43,856 bases of DNA from a virus, in the IMG/VR virus record IMGVR_UViG_3300026455_000022, positions 1 to 43,856 of that record, one strand, 5' to 3'. The notes under the pieces were generated by a model. That model was not told where the DNA came from and ran no database searches. It was given only the letters and a program-made list of their open reading frames with translations. Positions 7,063 through 14,604 of this stretch are shown here, piece by piece (positions within the stretch are counted from its first letter, which is position 1; each line of letters starts with the position of its first letter). Made by a program: the position numbers and the translations under genes.

Positions 7063-8013
7063 CTATGGCTTTTTTGCTACAAAAGCCTTCATGGCTTCTG
7101 CCATTGCTTCGGCATTGTCACAGGCTCGGACAAGATCAATCTCCTTGGTCATGTCTGCCTTGGTGATAACCATTTGTTCTTCCTTGGCCCAGACCGTCAT
7201 CATGGCTGCTGCCACATTGCCAAACTGCTGCCACGTCTTCACTTCAGTGGCACGGGATAGGCCAATGGCTTCCAGGGCGGCTTTGCCAAGTGCCATGCTG
7301 TTCTTCTGATCGGCATAGCCAAACGGATTGGCTTTGCAAATTGTGGTCAGAGCAGTCTTGGCATCAAAGGCGTCTGCGTCATCGGAGGCAGTAGCTGCCG
7401 TTGCTCCAGAAGGCTCAGGAGCTGATGTAGTTGCCGCTGGCGCCTTGCTTGCCCGCGTAGCTTGCTTCGGAGTCTCCTGTTGCAACGAGAGTTTGGGTGG
7501 GTTTTTTTCATCTTCTTTGGGAATGTCTTCTCCTGCATAGAGACGCAGACCGAGACCAGTGAAGGTGGCAATAGCTTTTACTGCAGCACGCTGGCAGTTG
7601 TCGCTAATGGCGCGACCATCCAGTTCCTTGATGGAATTGTGCTTTCTGTCCATGATCGGGAAGATCAATGCAACAGTGCGACGGCAGCCATCAGTGAGGT
7701 AGGGGCGCAGGTAGTAAGCGCCGGGGGTGCCAAATACCACTTCGCCAATGGTCTTCTCTTCAAAGGCCACAAAGAGAGTCGGGAAATGCTCCTTTAAATA
7801 GCGGTAGGCAAACGGCCAAGACAAATAGGACAGGCCCTTGTAATCCTTCTCAATGTGTGGGCCAATGTCTGGAGTGTCATACGCAGCCTTAAAGGCTTCA
7901 GCGCTAATCTCAAGGGGGGCAAACAGACCGTTGTAGCGGTCCATCATTGCTTGCTGGGCGGGGTCTTGCATGGAAGAAACAACGTCGGTGGTGTAAACAG
8001 GCAGAGAAATCAC
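7063..8013 (-). CDS. Single-strand annealing protein, DUF1071/Sak3-like
   Basis: A 316-residue protein. Residues about 50-170 fit the DUF1071 (Sak3) annealing-protein family: YKGLSYLSWPFAYRYLKEHFP, a beta segment with YLRPYLTDG, LIFPIMDRK, then DNCQRAAVKAIATFTGLGLRLYAGEDIP, ending in the typical GEDIP. A Pro/Ala/Thr-rich linker (about 175-215) leads to a helical C-terminal extension of about 100 residues that I cannot assign. Together with the PD-(D/E)XK exonuclease and the SSB-like protein it forms a phage recombination module. The GTG start at 8013 overlaps the upstream stop (GTGA). ATG at 7971 is an alternative. Confidence 0.75.
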   Translation of the reverse strand: MISLPVYTTDVVSSMQDPAQQAMMDRYNGLFAPLEISAEAFKAAYDTPDIGPHIEKDYKGLSYLSWPFAYRYLKEHFPTLFVAFEEKTIGEVVFGTPGAYYLRPYLTDGCRRTVALIFPIMDRKHNSIKELDGRAISDNCQRAAVKAIATFTGLGLRLYAGEDIPKEDEKNPPKLSLQQETPKQATRASKAPAATTSAPEPSGATAATASDDADAFDAKTALTTICKANPFGYADQKNSMALGKAALEAIGLSRATEVKTWQQFGNVAAAMMTVWAKEEQMVITKADMTKEIDLVRACDNAEAMAEAMKAFVAKKP

Positions 8014-8273
8014 GATGCCATCACGGGAATATTTTCATATTCGCCATACATAATGACAAACAACATGCTCATCTCAGCGCCTTCGTTTTTAGTGACAAGG
8101 CTTTTGCCGGGGAGGGGCCAATCAGCTACAGCGCGAACGTCCGTAGGATTTTCGTAATACTTAGGATCAAAGCCCTCAGTAAGAGCCCCCTCTTCCCAAA
8201 GAAGCTTCACTTCTTCGTCGCCGTGCTCAAGAAGGAATTCTTCGCAGGCAAGTTTTAGCTCAGAGACTTTCAT
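8010..8273 (-). CDS. Hypothetical protein
   Basis: An acidic 87-residue protein starting MKVSELKLACEEFLLEHG. A helical N-half with hydrophobic periodicity is followed by a beta-like end (MSMLFVIMYGEYENIPV). It overlaps the upstream RHH-like gene by 14 bp and the downstream annealing-protein gene by 4 bp, so it sits in a coupled operon. Function unknown. Confidence 0.6.
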   Translation of the reverse strand: MKVSELKLACEEFLLEHGDEEVKLLWEEGALTEGFDPKYYENPTDVRAVADWPLPGKSLVTKNEGAEMSMLFVIMYGEYENIPVMAS

Positions 8274-8499
8274 CAAAAGAGGAATCAAGGGACACGGAAT
8301 AGTCTTCGATGAGATCGAAGGCGCCATTGGCCAAGGTGGCGCTACCTTCCCAGATGGGTGTGGAGCGGACTAGACGTTCAAGCGTCTCACTTAAAGACAG
8401 ACGCGCCTCGTGGGCAATGTTGCCGAGATGCGTATATGCAGTGTCCGTGAGGCTTAAATGCCGCCCTTTCTTTGGTTCAGCGTGAACGTTGGCTGTCAT
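8260..8499 (-). CDS. Ribbon-helix-helix DNA-binding protein (CopG/Arc-like)
   Basis: A 79-residue protein. RHLSLTDTAYTHLGNIAHEARLS then LSETLERLVRS reads as beta strand, helix and helix with the (S)LSETLERL turn of ribbon-helix-helix repressors, followed by an acidic tail. It lies near the promoter-proximal end of the minus-strand recombination/replication operon, so autoregulation of that operon or control of the divergent primase-helicase gene is plausible. Confidence 0.6.
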   Translation of the reverse strand: MTANVHAEPKKGRHLSLTDTAYTHLGNIAHEARLSLSETLERLVRSTPIWEGSATLANGAFDLIEDYSVSLDSSFDESL

Positions 8500-8591
8500 T
8501 TAAGGGGGTAGTCGAGAGGAGGAATCATGGACAACGTGTACAGACTAGCCATGAATTTCAGTTTGGCATCCCAAAATTCATCATTTGTCAT
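8496..8591 (-). CDS. 31-residue leader peptide or small protein
   Basis: ATG at 8591 encodes 31 residues starting MTNDEFWDAKLKFM. The stop overlaps the ATG of the RHH gene by 4 bp (ATGA), the coupling seen throughout this operon. It is the first ORF of the minus-strand transcript. It may be a small protein or a coupling leader peptide. Its reality is supported only by the overlap and its composition. Confidence 0.45.
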   Translation of the reverse strand: MTNDEFWDAKLKFMASLYTLSMIPPLDYPLK

Positions 8592-8681
8592 TATGTTTTG
8601 TAAACTCAACCATTAGTTTTACTGATCGACCTACCACTCCCGAAATTCCTTGCTACAACAGGACTCACACCTCCCTCTGTT
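8592..8681. promoter_or_regulatory. Divergent control region between RHH operon and primase-helicase
   Basis: Ninety bases between divergent starts. It contains TTTGTAAA (8597-8604), the same half-site as in the HLR1-like boxes further on, but without a convincing second half. TACCAC at 8632 lies 27 nt downstream. The plus-strand leader just before ATG 8682 is pyrimidine-rich and contains CACCTCC. No strong -35/-10 pair is visible for either strand. Confidence 0.35.
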
Positions 8682-10661
8682 ATGGCATTCTCCATCCTGG
8701 ACCACATTGAGAAGCTGGAAGCAAGCGATCATCCAGGGAAATATATGTGCCCAGCATGCGGAGGTAACGACCTTTCTATCAACACTGCCAACGGCGCCTA
8801 TAACTGCTTCAACGACGACTCCGCCAAGCACCGTGCCGAAATTCGCAACATCATTGCTCCGCTTGACCGCTGGGAGCGCCCTCTTCGCGAACCACAAGCT
8901 TACACTTTCGCTTACAAAAACCGCCAAGGCGAAACAACCATCAACGTGCATCGTGATGATGCAAGTGGCAAGAAAACTATCAAGCAAAGCTATCCTTCGG
9001 TGCCGCAAGGTGCTCATCAACGCAAAGCATATATTGATGAAATAAGAAGCAGCGTTCTCCCCTATCGTTTTGATGAAGCCCTAACGGCTTCTCAGGTAAC
9101 GGGACTTCCAATCTTCATTGTTGAAGGCGAACTCACTTGTGATCGCCTGTGGGAAATTGGCATTCCTTCTATCACTTTCCTTGGTGGTAGCGGTCAATAC
9201 CGCGCCAATGGTGACTATTCGCTGTTGTTTCGCGGCAAGAAGATTGTTTTATGCCCTGATCGCGATGAGCCTGGCGTGGCTCTTATGCGGGAAGTTGCTT
9301 CTGATAATCCTGGAGCACAATGGCTCTACGCGGATCCGGGCAACTTTGAATGGGACAGTTTGCCTCAGAATGGAGGCTATGACCTCGCGGATTGGTTAGA
9401 CGATGGTGCCGATCAAGAACTCATTCTTTCTTCCATCGTTTCTAAAGATCGCCATGAAGGTAAAGATGGTCTTCCTTCTTATGAGGAGATCATTGGCACC
9501 TTTGAGCGCATGGTTGGCCTTTTTGATAATGATTCCCGCATTGCCTATGAAGCAGCAAATTGGCTAGAAAGCCATGGCGTAAAGATGAGCCAGGCCAATG
9601 TCGACAAGATGATCGACGAAGCAAAGGCTCGTTTATTCGGCAAGGAAGAAATTGAAACTATTGACGTGTTGCAACTGATCGATGATGATTCCGTTCGTGA
9701 ATGGTTAATTGCTGGCATCGTTCCGCTTGGTAGTGTCACTCTTCTTGCTGCACAAGGCGGCACTGGCAAAACGTCTCTTGTCTACAACTGGGCACTGGGC
9801 GTTGCCACTGGCTCATCATGGTCTGGTCGCCGTTGTCTCCCTGGCAAATGCCTTCTCATCTCTGCTGACGAGCCGCTGTCAGACACCAAAGAAAAGCTTT
9901 CCATCATCGGCTACCAAGAAGCCAATATTAAGCCTGGCATGATTTCCTTCTGGGAAACCTGGCGCTTTGCTCACATCCAACAGTTAGAACGCTTCATCAA
10001 AAAGCACCGTCCAGTGCTGGTGGTGATTGATTCGCTCACTGCCTGTTTTGCTGGCATGAACGTCGACCTCATCAAAAGTAATGCTGGCGATTCGCTTTAT
10101 GCATTGCGGGACATGGCCAATGTCTACAAATGCTCCATCGTCATTCTTCACCACTTAAACCGTCAAGGTGGCTTACGTGATAGTTCTAGTTTTGTTGATA
10201 ACGTCAGCGAAGTTGTGAAGCTTTACCGTCAAGAAGGGAATTTTGATCAAAACCAGTTCATCCTTGAATGGGTGAAGAGCCGGAGTGGCCTGGCAGGAAA
10301 ACACGTTTTGAAGCGCAATGCCGTCAATTACGGCTGGGACTACGCTGGCCCTCTCGGCAATTCCATTGCTGAGTTGGATCGTGTGGCGAACTATGTGAAC
10401 ATGCGTCCGCATGAGCGTTTCAGCAAGCAGCAAGTGTCGCTGGGGACTGGCATGAATGAAAATGTCACCACCGGCAAGCTCCTTGAAATGGCGCGTCGCC
10501 AAGGCTTGATCACCAGCAGCTTCATTGTTGGCCCGCACGACGAACGCACCCGCATGTACCACTCATGGGACTATCAAGGGCCTGATCTGGACTTCACTTC
10601 TCCTAATGCGCCCATAGAAAGCATCCCCCATAAAGAGGATGCTGATCACGATTTTTTCTAA
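8682..10661 (+). CDS. Primase-helicase (zinc finger, TOPRIM and RecA-like ATPase)
   Basis: A 659-residue replication protein. The N-terminus has a CPACGG zinc knuckle. The TOPRIM domain shows FIVEGELTCDRL (Glu148) and VLCPDRDEPG (Asp193 onwards). The C-terminal half is a RecA/RepA-type ATPase with Walker A QGGTGKTS (about 357-364), a strand-Asp Walker B VLVVIDSLTA, and a downstream VILHHLNRQGG motif. The last about 90 residues look like a winged-helix tail. It should prime and unwind DNA at the phage fork. It is monocistronic, with a C/U-rich leader and no Shine-Dalgarno site. Confidence 0.85.
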   Translation: MAFSILDHIEKLEASDHPGKYMCPACGGNDLSINTANGAYNCFNDDSAKHRAEIRNIIAPLDRWERPLREPQAYTFAYKNRQGETTINVHRDDASGKKTIKQSYPSVPQGAHQRKAYIDEIRSSVLPYRFDEALTASQVTGLPIFIVEGELTCDRLWEIGIPSITFLGGSGQYRANGDYSLLFRGKKIVLCPDRDEPGVALMREVASDNPGAQWLYADPGNFEWDSLPQNGGYDLADWLDDGADQELILSSIVSKDRHEGKDGLPSYEEIIGTFERMVGLFDNDSRIAYEAANWLESHGVKMSQANVDKMIDEAKARLFGKEEIETIDVLQLIDDDSVREWLIAGIVPLGSVTLLAAQGGTGKTSLVYNWALGVATGSSWSGRRCLPGKCLLISADEPLSDTKEKLSIIGYQEANIKPGMISFWETWRFAHIQQLERFIKKHRPVLVVIDSLTACFAGMNVDLIKSNAGDSLYALRDMANVYKCSIVILHHLNRQGGLRDSSSFVDNVSEVVKLYRQEGNFDQNQFILEWVKSRSGLAGKHVLKRNAVNYGWDYAGPLGNSIAELDRVANYVNMRPHERFSKQQVSLGTGMNENVTTGKLLEMARRQGLITSSFIVGPHDERTRMYHSWDYQGPDLDFTSPNAPIESIPHKEDADHDFF

Positions 10662-10674
10662 CTTCGCAATAGGA

Positions 10675-10698
10675 GGGAGGCTCTATTGCTAGCCTCCC
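10675..10698 (+). terminator. Hairpin after primase-helicase
   Basis: GGGAGGCT (10675-10682), 8-nt loop, AGCCTCCC (10691-10698), an eight-pair stem. It is followed by a second weaker GCTGC...GCAGC hairpin and only later by T-rich sequence. It is probably a 3'-end stabilising or leaky terminator structure. Confidence 0.5.
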
Positions 10699-10774
10699 CG
10701 CTGCCGACCGTAGCGAGCAGCTTTAAATAGTTTAGCTTTTTGTTTACGATGGAAGTAATAATTTCTTAAAGATC

Positions 10775-10981
10775 ATGAAATTGATTTTTGACAATAATGA
10801 GAGCGCGGCGCCTTTAGCGCCGCTTTTGCTTGCAACCGAAGAAGACACAGAAGCTTTCTTCGATGCGATGGAAGAAATGATCGAAGGAACCGAGGGAGGT
10901 GCTGAGCAGTCAGGCGAGCCATTTATTGAAGCCCAACAGAGCACTGACCCTGACAACACTTGGCTCATTGTAGGACGATAG
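10775..10981 (+). CDS. Small acidic protein
   Basis: A 68-residue, strongly acidic protein starting MKLIFDNNESAAP, with clusters EEDTEAFFDAMEEMIEGTEGG. The charge pattern recalls DNA-mimic or inhibitor proteins, but no family is recognised. A perfect terminator-like hairpin lies inside codons 11-18. Confidence 0.5.
   Translation: MKLIFDNNESAAPLAPLLLATEEDTEAFFDAMEEMIEGTEGGAEQSGEPFIEAQQSTDPDNTWLIVGR
10805..10827 (+). terminator. Intragenic terminator-like hairpin
   Basis: GCGGCGC (10805-10811), 5-nt loop, GCGCCGC (10817-10823), then TTTT. It lies within the first 20 codons of the small acidic gene. It would act as an attenuator if the leader is not being translated. Confidence 0.5.
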
Positions 10982-11009
10982 ATCAACTGGCACATTTGCG
11001 CTTGTGGCG

Positions 11010-11150
11010 ATGGAGTACAGTGGTGCCGGAAAGTCCCGAGCGCACCCCAAAATCAGCGCTTGGCTCTCCAGCTTCTACGGCATGGCCATCCAGCCAGAGC
11101 GGAGCCCCCACAGGGCGGAGCGTTCAGTCCAGCAGGCCAAGATTCCCTAA
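11010..11150 (+). CDS. Possible small ORF in a repeated region
   Basis: ATG 11010 opens a 46-codon frame whose middle (KISAWLSSFYGMAIQ) looks protein-like. The flanking repeat is read in a different frame, so the region may be a decayed gene. Other frames (10960-11241, 11060-11299) are open but have basic, low-quality composition. From 10982 to 11302 I can otherwise support nothing except the repeat below. Confidence 0.25.
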   Translation: MEYSGAGKSRAHPKISAWLSSFYGMAIQPERSPHRAERSVQQAKIP

Positions 11151-11247
11151 AAAGAACAAAAGCCTGCACAAGACCAAACACTCCCGCGATGCCGCTCAAG
11201 CCAGAGTGGAGCCCCCAAAGGGCGAAACGTTCATCACGTAAGGCAAA
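11081..11247. repeat. Imperfect direct repeat, about 60 bp, two copies
   Basis: Copies at 11081-11140 and about 11188-11247 share CCAGAG-GGAGCCCCCA-AGGGCG-CGTTCA blocks, roughly 70% identical by eye. They are offset by 107 bp, which is not a multiple of three, so they cannot encode an in-frame protein repeat. Confidence 0.55.
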
Positions 11248-11302
11248 TAAGCCTTCATTGAACAAAACTCTCTTTAGCATTGCAAAGGAATTTTCCTGAA
11301 CA

Positions 11303-11542
11303 ATGCTTAACGCTCCGCGAGCAGTCGATCACTTGCCATTGCTGGAACATAACGGCGTAGAAATTTTGCCAATTGTTCACTATGGCTTTTCTTCTCCTAA
11401 GAAAGGGCCGCAACCAGCGGCCCGTACTATTTATGGAGCACGTGATATTAAAGGAGAGCGCCATTGGCGCTCTAGCCTGCATGAAATTGAAAAGCTAATT
11501 GATAGTGGCTTTGCTATTGAGGAGGAAATCAATGCAGAATGA
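11303..11542 (+). CDS. Hypothetical protein
   Basis: A 79-residue protein starting MLNAPRAVDHLPLL. It has a beta-like N-half (HNGVEILPIVHYGF) and a helical C-terminus (LHEIEKLIDSGFAIEEEI). A GGGCCGC-loop-GCGGCCC hairpin (11405-11423) lies in the middle of the coding sequence. Its end overlaps the next gene by 11 bp. Family not recognised. Confidence 0.55.
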   Translation: MLNAPRAVDHLPLLEHNGVEILPIVHYGFSSPKKGPQPAARTIYGARDIKGERHWRSSLHEIEKLIDSGFAIEEEINAE

Positions 11543-11750
11543 ATTCTGCGAGAGTCCTAAGTCATGCATGGCAGTTGCTTATCGCCGCGAGACTGGAGAA
11601 GAGCTATCCCCTGCTGGCCTCGATGCTGCCTATGCGGAACTGGTGGATAGCTTCCAGCATGAAATGGAAGAATTTGTTAGGAAGTATTGTCCTAAACGCT
11701 TAACTGACTTCGACCAGCTCATGGAGCAGGCATTCTGGCAGTATCATTAG
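11532..11750 (+). CDS. Hypothetical protein
   Basis: A 72-residue protein starting MQNEFCESPKSCM. The ATG at 11532 follows a good GAGGAGG site, which fixes the start and shows translation within an operon. It is mostly helical, with a conserved-looking AYAELVDSFQHEMEEF core and KRLTDFDQLMEQAFW end. Function unknown. A strong terminator follows. Confidence 0.65.
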   Translation: MQNEFCESPKSCMAVAYRRETGEELSPAGLDAAYAELVDSFQHEMEEFVRKYCPKRLTDFDQLMEQAFWQYH

Positions 11751-11762
11751 AAAGCTAGAAAG

Positions 11763-11787
11763 GGGGCGCTTGTGCGCCCCTTTTTTG
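11763..11787 (+). terminator. Strong intrinsic terminator
   Basis: GGGGCGC (11763-11769), TTGT loop, GCGCCCC (11774-11780), then six T. Immediately after the T-tract is TATTGT (11788-11793), the -10-like hexamer seen in the 17-20 kb cassettes. No HLR1-like box is present at the matching distance here. Confidence 0.85.
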
Positions 11788-11814
11788 TATTGTGTGCCTG
11801 CGCTAAACGAAACA

Positions 11815-12327
11815 ATGCCAGATCAGTTTTACGCAACCATTTCGCAAACACCAGATGCCCTGACGGAAGCCATCCGCTCCATTGATAAAGAGAGCCAGGC
11901 GTGGTCAGAGCATTTTGGCTTTAATGCCATCGAACTTCCCATGGGCTTGATTGCAGAAGATTCTGCTCTGCGAGCAGTGCATGCAGTGCAGCCAGTAGCA
12001 AGATTGGGGCTGTTAATGGTGCAGGCGTCAACGTTTTACAAATGGCACAAAGATGTATTTAGGCAATGCTGCCTCAATATGCTGATCAGTGAGGATCACC
12101 ATAGTCATACGCTTTTTGGCGAAGATCTCCACAATCAAAACATGAAGATTACGGAGCTTAAATATATCCCCAACACGCTTTATTTGTTCAACAATCAAGC
12201 CGAGCATTGCGTGGTTAATTTAGACGGGCCACGCTATTTGTTTAGTCTTTATTTCCAGCAAGAAACTCCCTACGAAATTGTAAAGAACAAGCTCGCAATT
12301 GCCGGCTTAATTCAGGAGGTAAAATGA
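11815..12327 (+). CDS. 2OG-Fe(II) oxygenase-like protein
   Basis: A 170-residue protein. FYKWHKD (His78, Asp80) and AEHCV (His131) give an HxD...H facial triad, with GPRYLFSLYF (Arg140) as the likely co-substrate-binding Arg. The beta pattern between them fits a jelly-roll hydroxylase of the aspartyl/prolyl-hydroxylase type. Such genes are frequent in cyanophages, though substrates are unknown. I chose ATG 11815 because the longer frame starts inside the terminator. It probably forms an operon with the next small gene. Confidence 0.55.
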   Translation: MPDQFYATISQTPDALTEAIRSIDKESQAWSEHFGFNAIELPMGLIAEDSALRAVHAVQPVARLGLLMVQASTFYKWHKDVFRQCCLNMLISEDHHSHTLFGEDLHNQNMKITELKYIPNTLYLFNNQAEHCVVNLDGPRYLFSLYFQQETPYEIVKNKLAIAGLIQEVK

Positions 12328-12503
12328 TGACTATTTTCCCTGCATCGTCAGAAGAAGAGCTTTCGCAAGAAGAATGGCAAGAGCTATGTAGCCTGAAAGA
12401 AGCCATTGATGGCTATCCGGCAAGCATGGCCACTGCACAAATGGAACGCTTCACTGAATTGTTCGTTCGTTCTCTCCATGGAAAAGGAGATACAATTCAC
12501 TAG
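12327..12503 (+). CDS. Small hypothetical protein
   Basis: A 58-residue protein starting MTIFPASSEEELSQEEW, acidic and helical. AGGAGGT at 12314-12320 lies 6 nt before ATG 12327. An ATG at 12324 is the alternative. It overlaps the preceding stop, so it is coupled to the oxygenase-like gene. Family not recognised. Confidence 0.6.
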   Translation: MTIFPASSEEELSQEEWQELCSLKEAIDGYPASMATAQMERFTELFVRSLHGKGDTIH

Positions 12504-12518
12504 AGAATAGAGCTGCGC

Positions 12519-13268
12519 ATGGCTAAGCCTGAGATTGAATTTACAACGCCAGAAGAAGAGCTTGAATATGCTGCTAACGCATTGAAAAAAGCAGGCGTAA
12601 GCTTGACGCAATTTGAAGCAGTAAGAGAAACCGAAGTAAATGGCGGGCGTGGTTCTGCTGGTTATTCCAAGGAAATGCTTGGTCTTAGGCGATGGATGGT
12701 GCAAGAGCTTCTTGCTGCAAAGATGAGCAATCGTCAAATTGCAAATGTTCTAAAGCTGAGCAAGGAAACAGTCAATGGAGATAGGCATTTCAATAGACAG
12801 TTATACACAGAAGAAATTCTCAAGAATCAAGACGTGCATCGAGCACGTCTTCTAAAGGAGCAAATGGATTTGAAAGACCTGGCTCTTGATAGTTTTGAGA
12901 AGAGCAAAAGGAAGCGCGTGATAACAATGATGGAAGGTGGTGACGATGGAAGCAAAGAGATGATCAAGATTGAAGAAAGCGCTGGTGATGCATCGTTTCT
13001 CAATGTGGCAAAGAACTCCCTTGTTGAACAAGCAAAGCTTCTTGGTCTCAACGAAATCAAACAAGAATCACAACAAGACAATTCCTACAGGAAATTCCTC
13101 AAAGATCTTTCCACTACCATTGCAAAAGAAAAAGAAGCCAATGCCACTGAAGAACGCAGGAAGAATTCCTTGCCTGCATCAGCAGAGGTGAGCTTTGATG
13201 CAGAACCAGAAAAAGAGGAATGGCCTGAAGCCATTCCTTTACAAACAATTAATAAAGACGACTATTGA
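12519..13268 (+). CDS. Putative terminase small subunit (HTH protein)
   Basis: A 249-residue protein. Residues about 65-95 form a helix-turn-helix, LLAAKMSNRQIANVLKLSKETVNGD, very like the N-terminal HTH of phage small terminases. It is followed by a long charged, helical, coiled-coil region and an acidic tail. That order (DNA-binding HTH, oligomerising helices, tail that binds the large subunit) fits TerS. The large-subunit gene is about 14 kb away on the other strand, so context does not help. A transcription regulator is the alternative. Confidence 0.45.
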   Translation: MAKPEIEFTTPEEELEYAANALKKAGVSLTQFEAVRETEVNGGRGSAGYSKEMLGLRRWMVQELLAAKMSNRQIANVLKLSKETVNGDRHFNRQLYTEEILKNQDVHRARLLKEQMDLKDLALDSFEKSKRKRVITMMEGGDDGSKEMIKIEESAGDASFLNVAKNSLVEQAKLLGLNEIKQESQQDNSYRKFLKDLSTTIAKEKEANATEERRKNSLPASAEVSFDAEPEKEEWPEAIPLQTINKDDY

Positions 13269-13313
13269 CAAGCGGCGCTAGCGTTGGCACACTGTCATTG
13301 TTGCCCCCTTCCA

Positions 13314-13748
13314 TTGTCTGATTTTACGTTCTCCACTGCCGAAGCCTTCCTGCGAGAGGCTGCTGCAGCCAAGCAAAGCAAGCGTGATGCCATCTCTGCT
13401 TCCATTGCGCCCCACATTGCTGACCATGGCACGGTAGGCATTCCGCCTAGGCTCCACAAGGGCATCGATAAGCTCCTGGAGCGCTATGGCGATGAGGCTT
13501 ATCGCCAGGTGGCACTGTACTGCCTGGGTAAGTGGTTTGAAGCTCATACGGAAGCAGCAGAGGATCTTTTTGCCACTGGTCAAATGCCGGAAGCAGTGGC
13601 TTGCATGATGGATGCCACTCGCATTTCAGACAGCCTCCATCTCGTTTGTGAAGTGGGAAGTCTCGGCGGTGATCAAGATTGGAAAATTATGCTAGAGGAA
13701 GAACTCTCTCAAGCCATTCTTGAACACATCGAGGAAGATTGTTTATGA
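13314..13748 (+). CDS. Hypothetical helical protein
   Basis: A 144-residue mostly helical protein (SDFTFSTAEAFLREAAAAKQ, later DKLLERYGDEAYRQVALYCLGKWFE). There is no ATG at the front. TTG 13314 follows a CCCCCTTCC leader like the other unit-start leaders, and TTG 13284 is the alternative. It is coupled to the next gene by ATGA overlap. Function unknown. Confidence 0.55.
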   Translation: MSDFTFSTAEAFLREAAAAKQSKRDAISASIAPHIADHGTVGIPPRLHKGIDKLLERYGDEAYRQVALYCLGKWFEAHTEAAEDLFATGQMPEAVACMMDATRISDSLHLVCEVGSLGGDQDWKIMLEEELSQAILEHIEEDCL

Positions 13749-13921
13749 CGCCATGTCGCACCTTCAAAATTACCACTTCTGAAGGTAAAACCATTGCCCT
13801 GGGCGCAATGTCTCCAAAGCAAGCTGAACACTTCATGCTTGCAATGCGCCCTGATATCAAAATTGCAATGATTGAAGAGATAAAGCCTCTTCCCGAACCT
13901 TCCGCTGATCAATGGGAATGA
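13745..13921 (+). CDS. Small repeat-domain protein (one copy)
   Basis: A 58-residue protein starting MTPCRTFKITTSEG. It is made of one copy of a pattern also seen twice in the protein at 19419: a beta strand, then MSPKQAEHFMLAMRPDIKI, then MIEEIKPL. ATGA overlaps on both sides place it in a tightly coupled operon. The fold is probably beta-alpha-beta. Function unknown. Confidence 0.6.
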   Translation: MTPCRTFKITTSEGKTIALGAMSPKQAEHFMLAMRPDIKIAMIEEIKPLPEPSADQWE

Positions 13922-14085
13922 ATGATTTCATTGGCTTAATTTGCACCAGCGATTGGGGAACAATGTGGTTCGGCCCACTTTCTATTAGCTGGCAGAACAG
14001 CATGGGCATGTATTCCTTGCTTCCTCGTCGCGAATGGGGAAACGTGCTTATCATCTTCCAAGATCGTGAATTCCTTCTCCATTGA
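13918..14085 (+). CDS. Small hypothetical protein
   Basis: A 55-residue protein starting MNDFIGLICTSDWG, rich in Trp and aromatic residues with alternating beta periodicity (WFGPLSISW, NVLIIF). ATG overlaps the upstream stop (ATGA). No transmembrane helix and no recognised family. Confidence 0.55.
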   Translation: MNDFIGLICTSDWGTMWFGPLSISWQNSMGMYSLLPRREWGNVLIIFQDREFLLH

Positions 14086-14091
14086 TTTTTC

Positions 14092-14532
14092 ATGGACTCG
14101 CATCAGCCTTCCTTCATTGTTGAAGGCACACCATTGGCCCCCACAGTTCATATTGTGCTTCCTCCTGAGCTTCAGGAAGATGCCAAAGCTCTAGCAGCAG
14201 AAAACGTGCATCCTGCTTGGTCTAAGGCCCATCGTCGTGGTCGCCATTTCGTGATAACGACCAATTTGCTAGATGATCTTTCTGAGTTAGCGGACTATGC
14301 CCGCGTGGGCATTGAAGAGCCAGAGCCTGATCTTTCCAAGCGGAAGCGCCAGGCTTTGCAAATTCTCCTAGACAGGACCAACAGGCATGCCGTGTTGGAG
14401 CCCATGGGCACTTGCCATTGCATTGCTACCAAATGGCGAGACAAGCCATTGCCTAGCCACAAAGCTGCCTATCGCACCACGCTAGAACTCAGGGAAAAGG
14501 CAGGCAATGTAAAGAATTGTTACAACGCTTGA
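14092..14532 (+). CDS. Hypothetical protein
   Basis: A 146-residue protein starting MDSHQPSFIVEG. The N-half is beta-like (TVHIVLPPELQE). The middle is helical (LLDDLSELADYARVGIE, then RKRQALQILLDRTNRH). It closes the operon that begins at 13314. The HLR1-like box of the next unit overlaps its last codons. Confidence 0.55.
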   Translation: MDSHQPSFIVEGTPLAPTVHIVLPPELQEDAKALAAENVHPAWSKAHRRGRHFVITTNLLDDLSELADYARVGIEEPEPDLSKRKRQALQILLDRTNRHAVLEPMGTCHCIATKWRDKPLPSHKAAYRTTLELREKAGNVKNCYNA

Positions 14533-14557
14533 CCTTGCCTGCTGAAGTCGGCATACT
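14506..14557 (+). promoter_or_regulatory. Promoter with HLR1-like tandem box (cassette 1)
   Basis: AATGTAAA (14506-14513) and ATTGTTAC (14516-14523) are spaced two bases apart. Together they match the inverse complement of HLR1 with one mismatch in 16. TTGACC (14529-14534) and CATACT (14552-14557) are 17 nt apart, so this is also a good sigma70 promoter. The gap from box to -10 is 28 nt. Start codon at 14605. Confidence 0.6.
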
Positions 14558-14604
14558 ACTGGGCATGCGGGCGAGAGCTTGCATACCCTTTCTCTTTCAA
14601 ACAG

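Noticed and set aside
8597-8604. HLR1 box upstream of primase-helicase
   Set aside because: Only one perfect half-site. The second half is missing and the spacing to a -10 is off.
11788-11793. TATTGT promoter for the oxygenase-like gene as an eighth cassette
   Set aside because: The hexamer is present but there is no HLR1-like box 28 nt upstream. Kept only as a remark on the terminator.
13265-13293. TTGACA-17-CACACT before the gene at 13314
   Set aside because: The -10 matches only three of six positions, so it is too weak to call.
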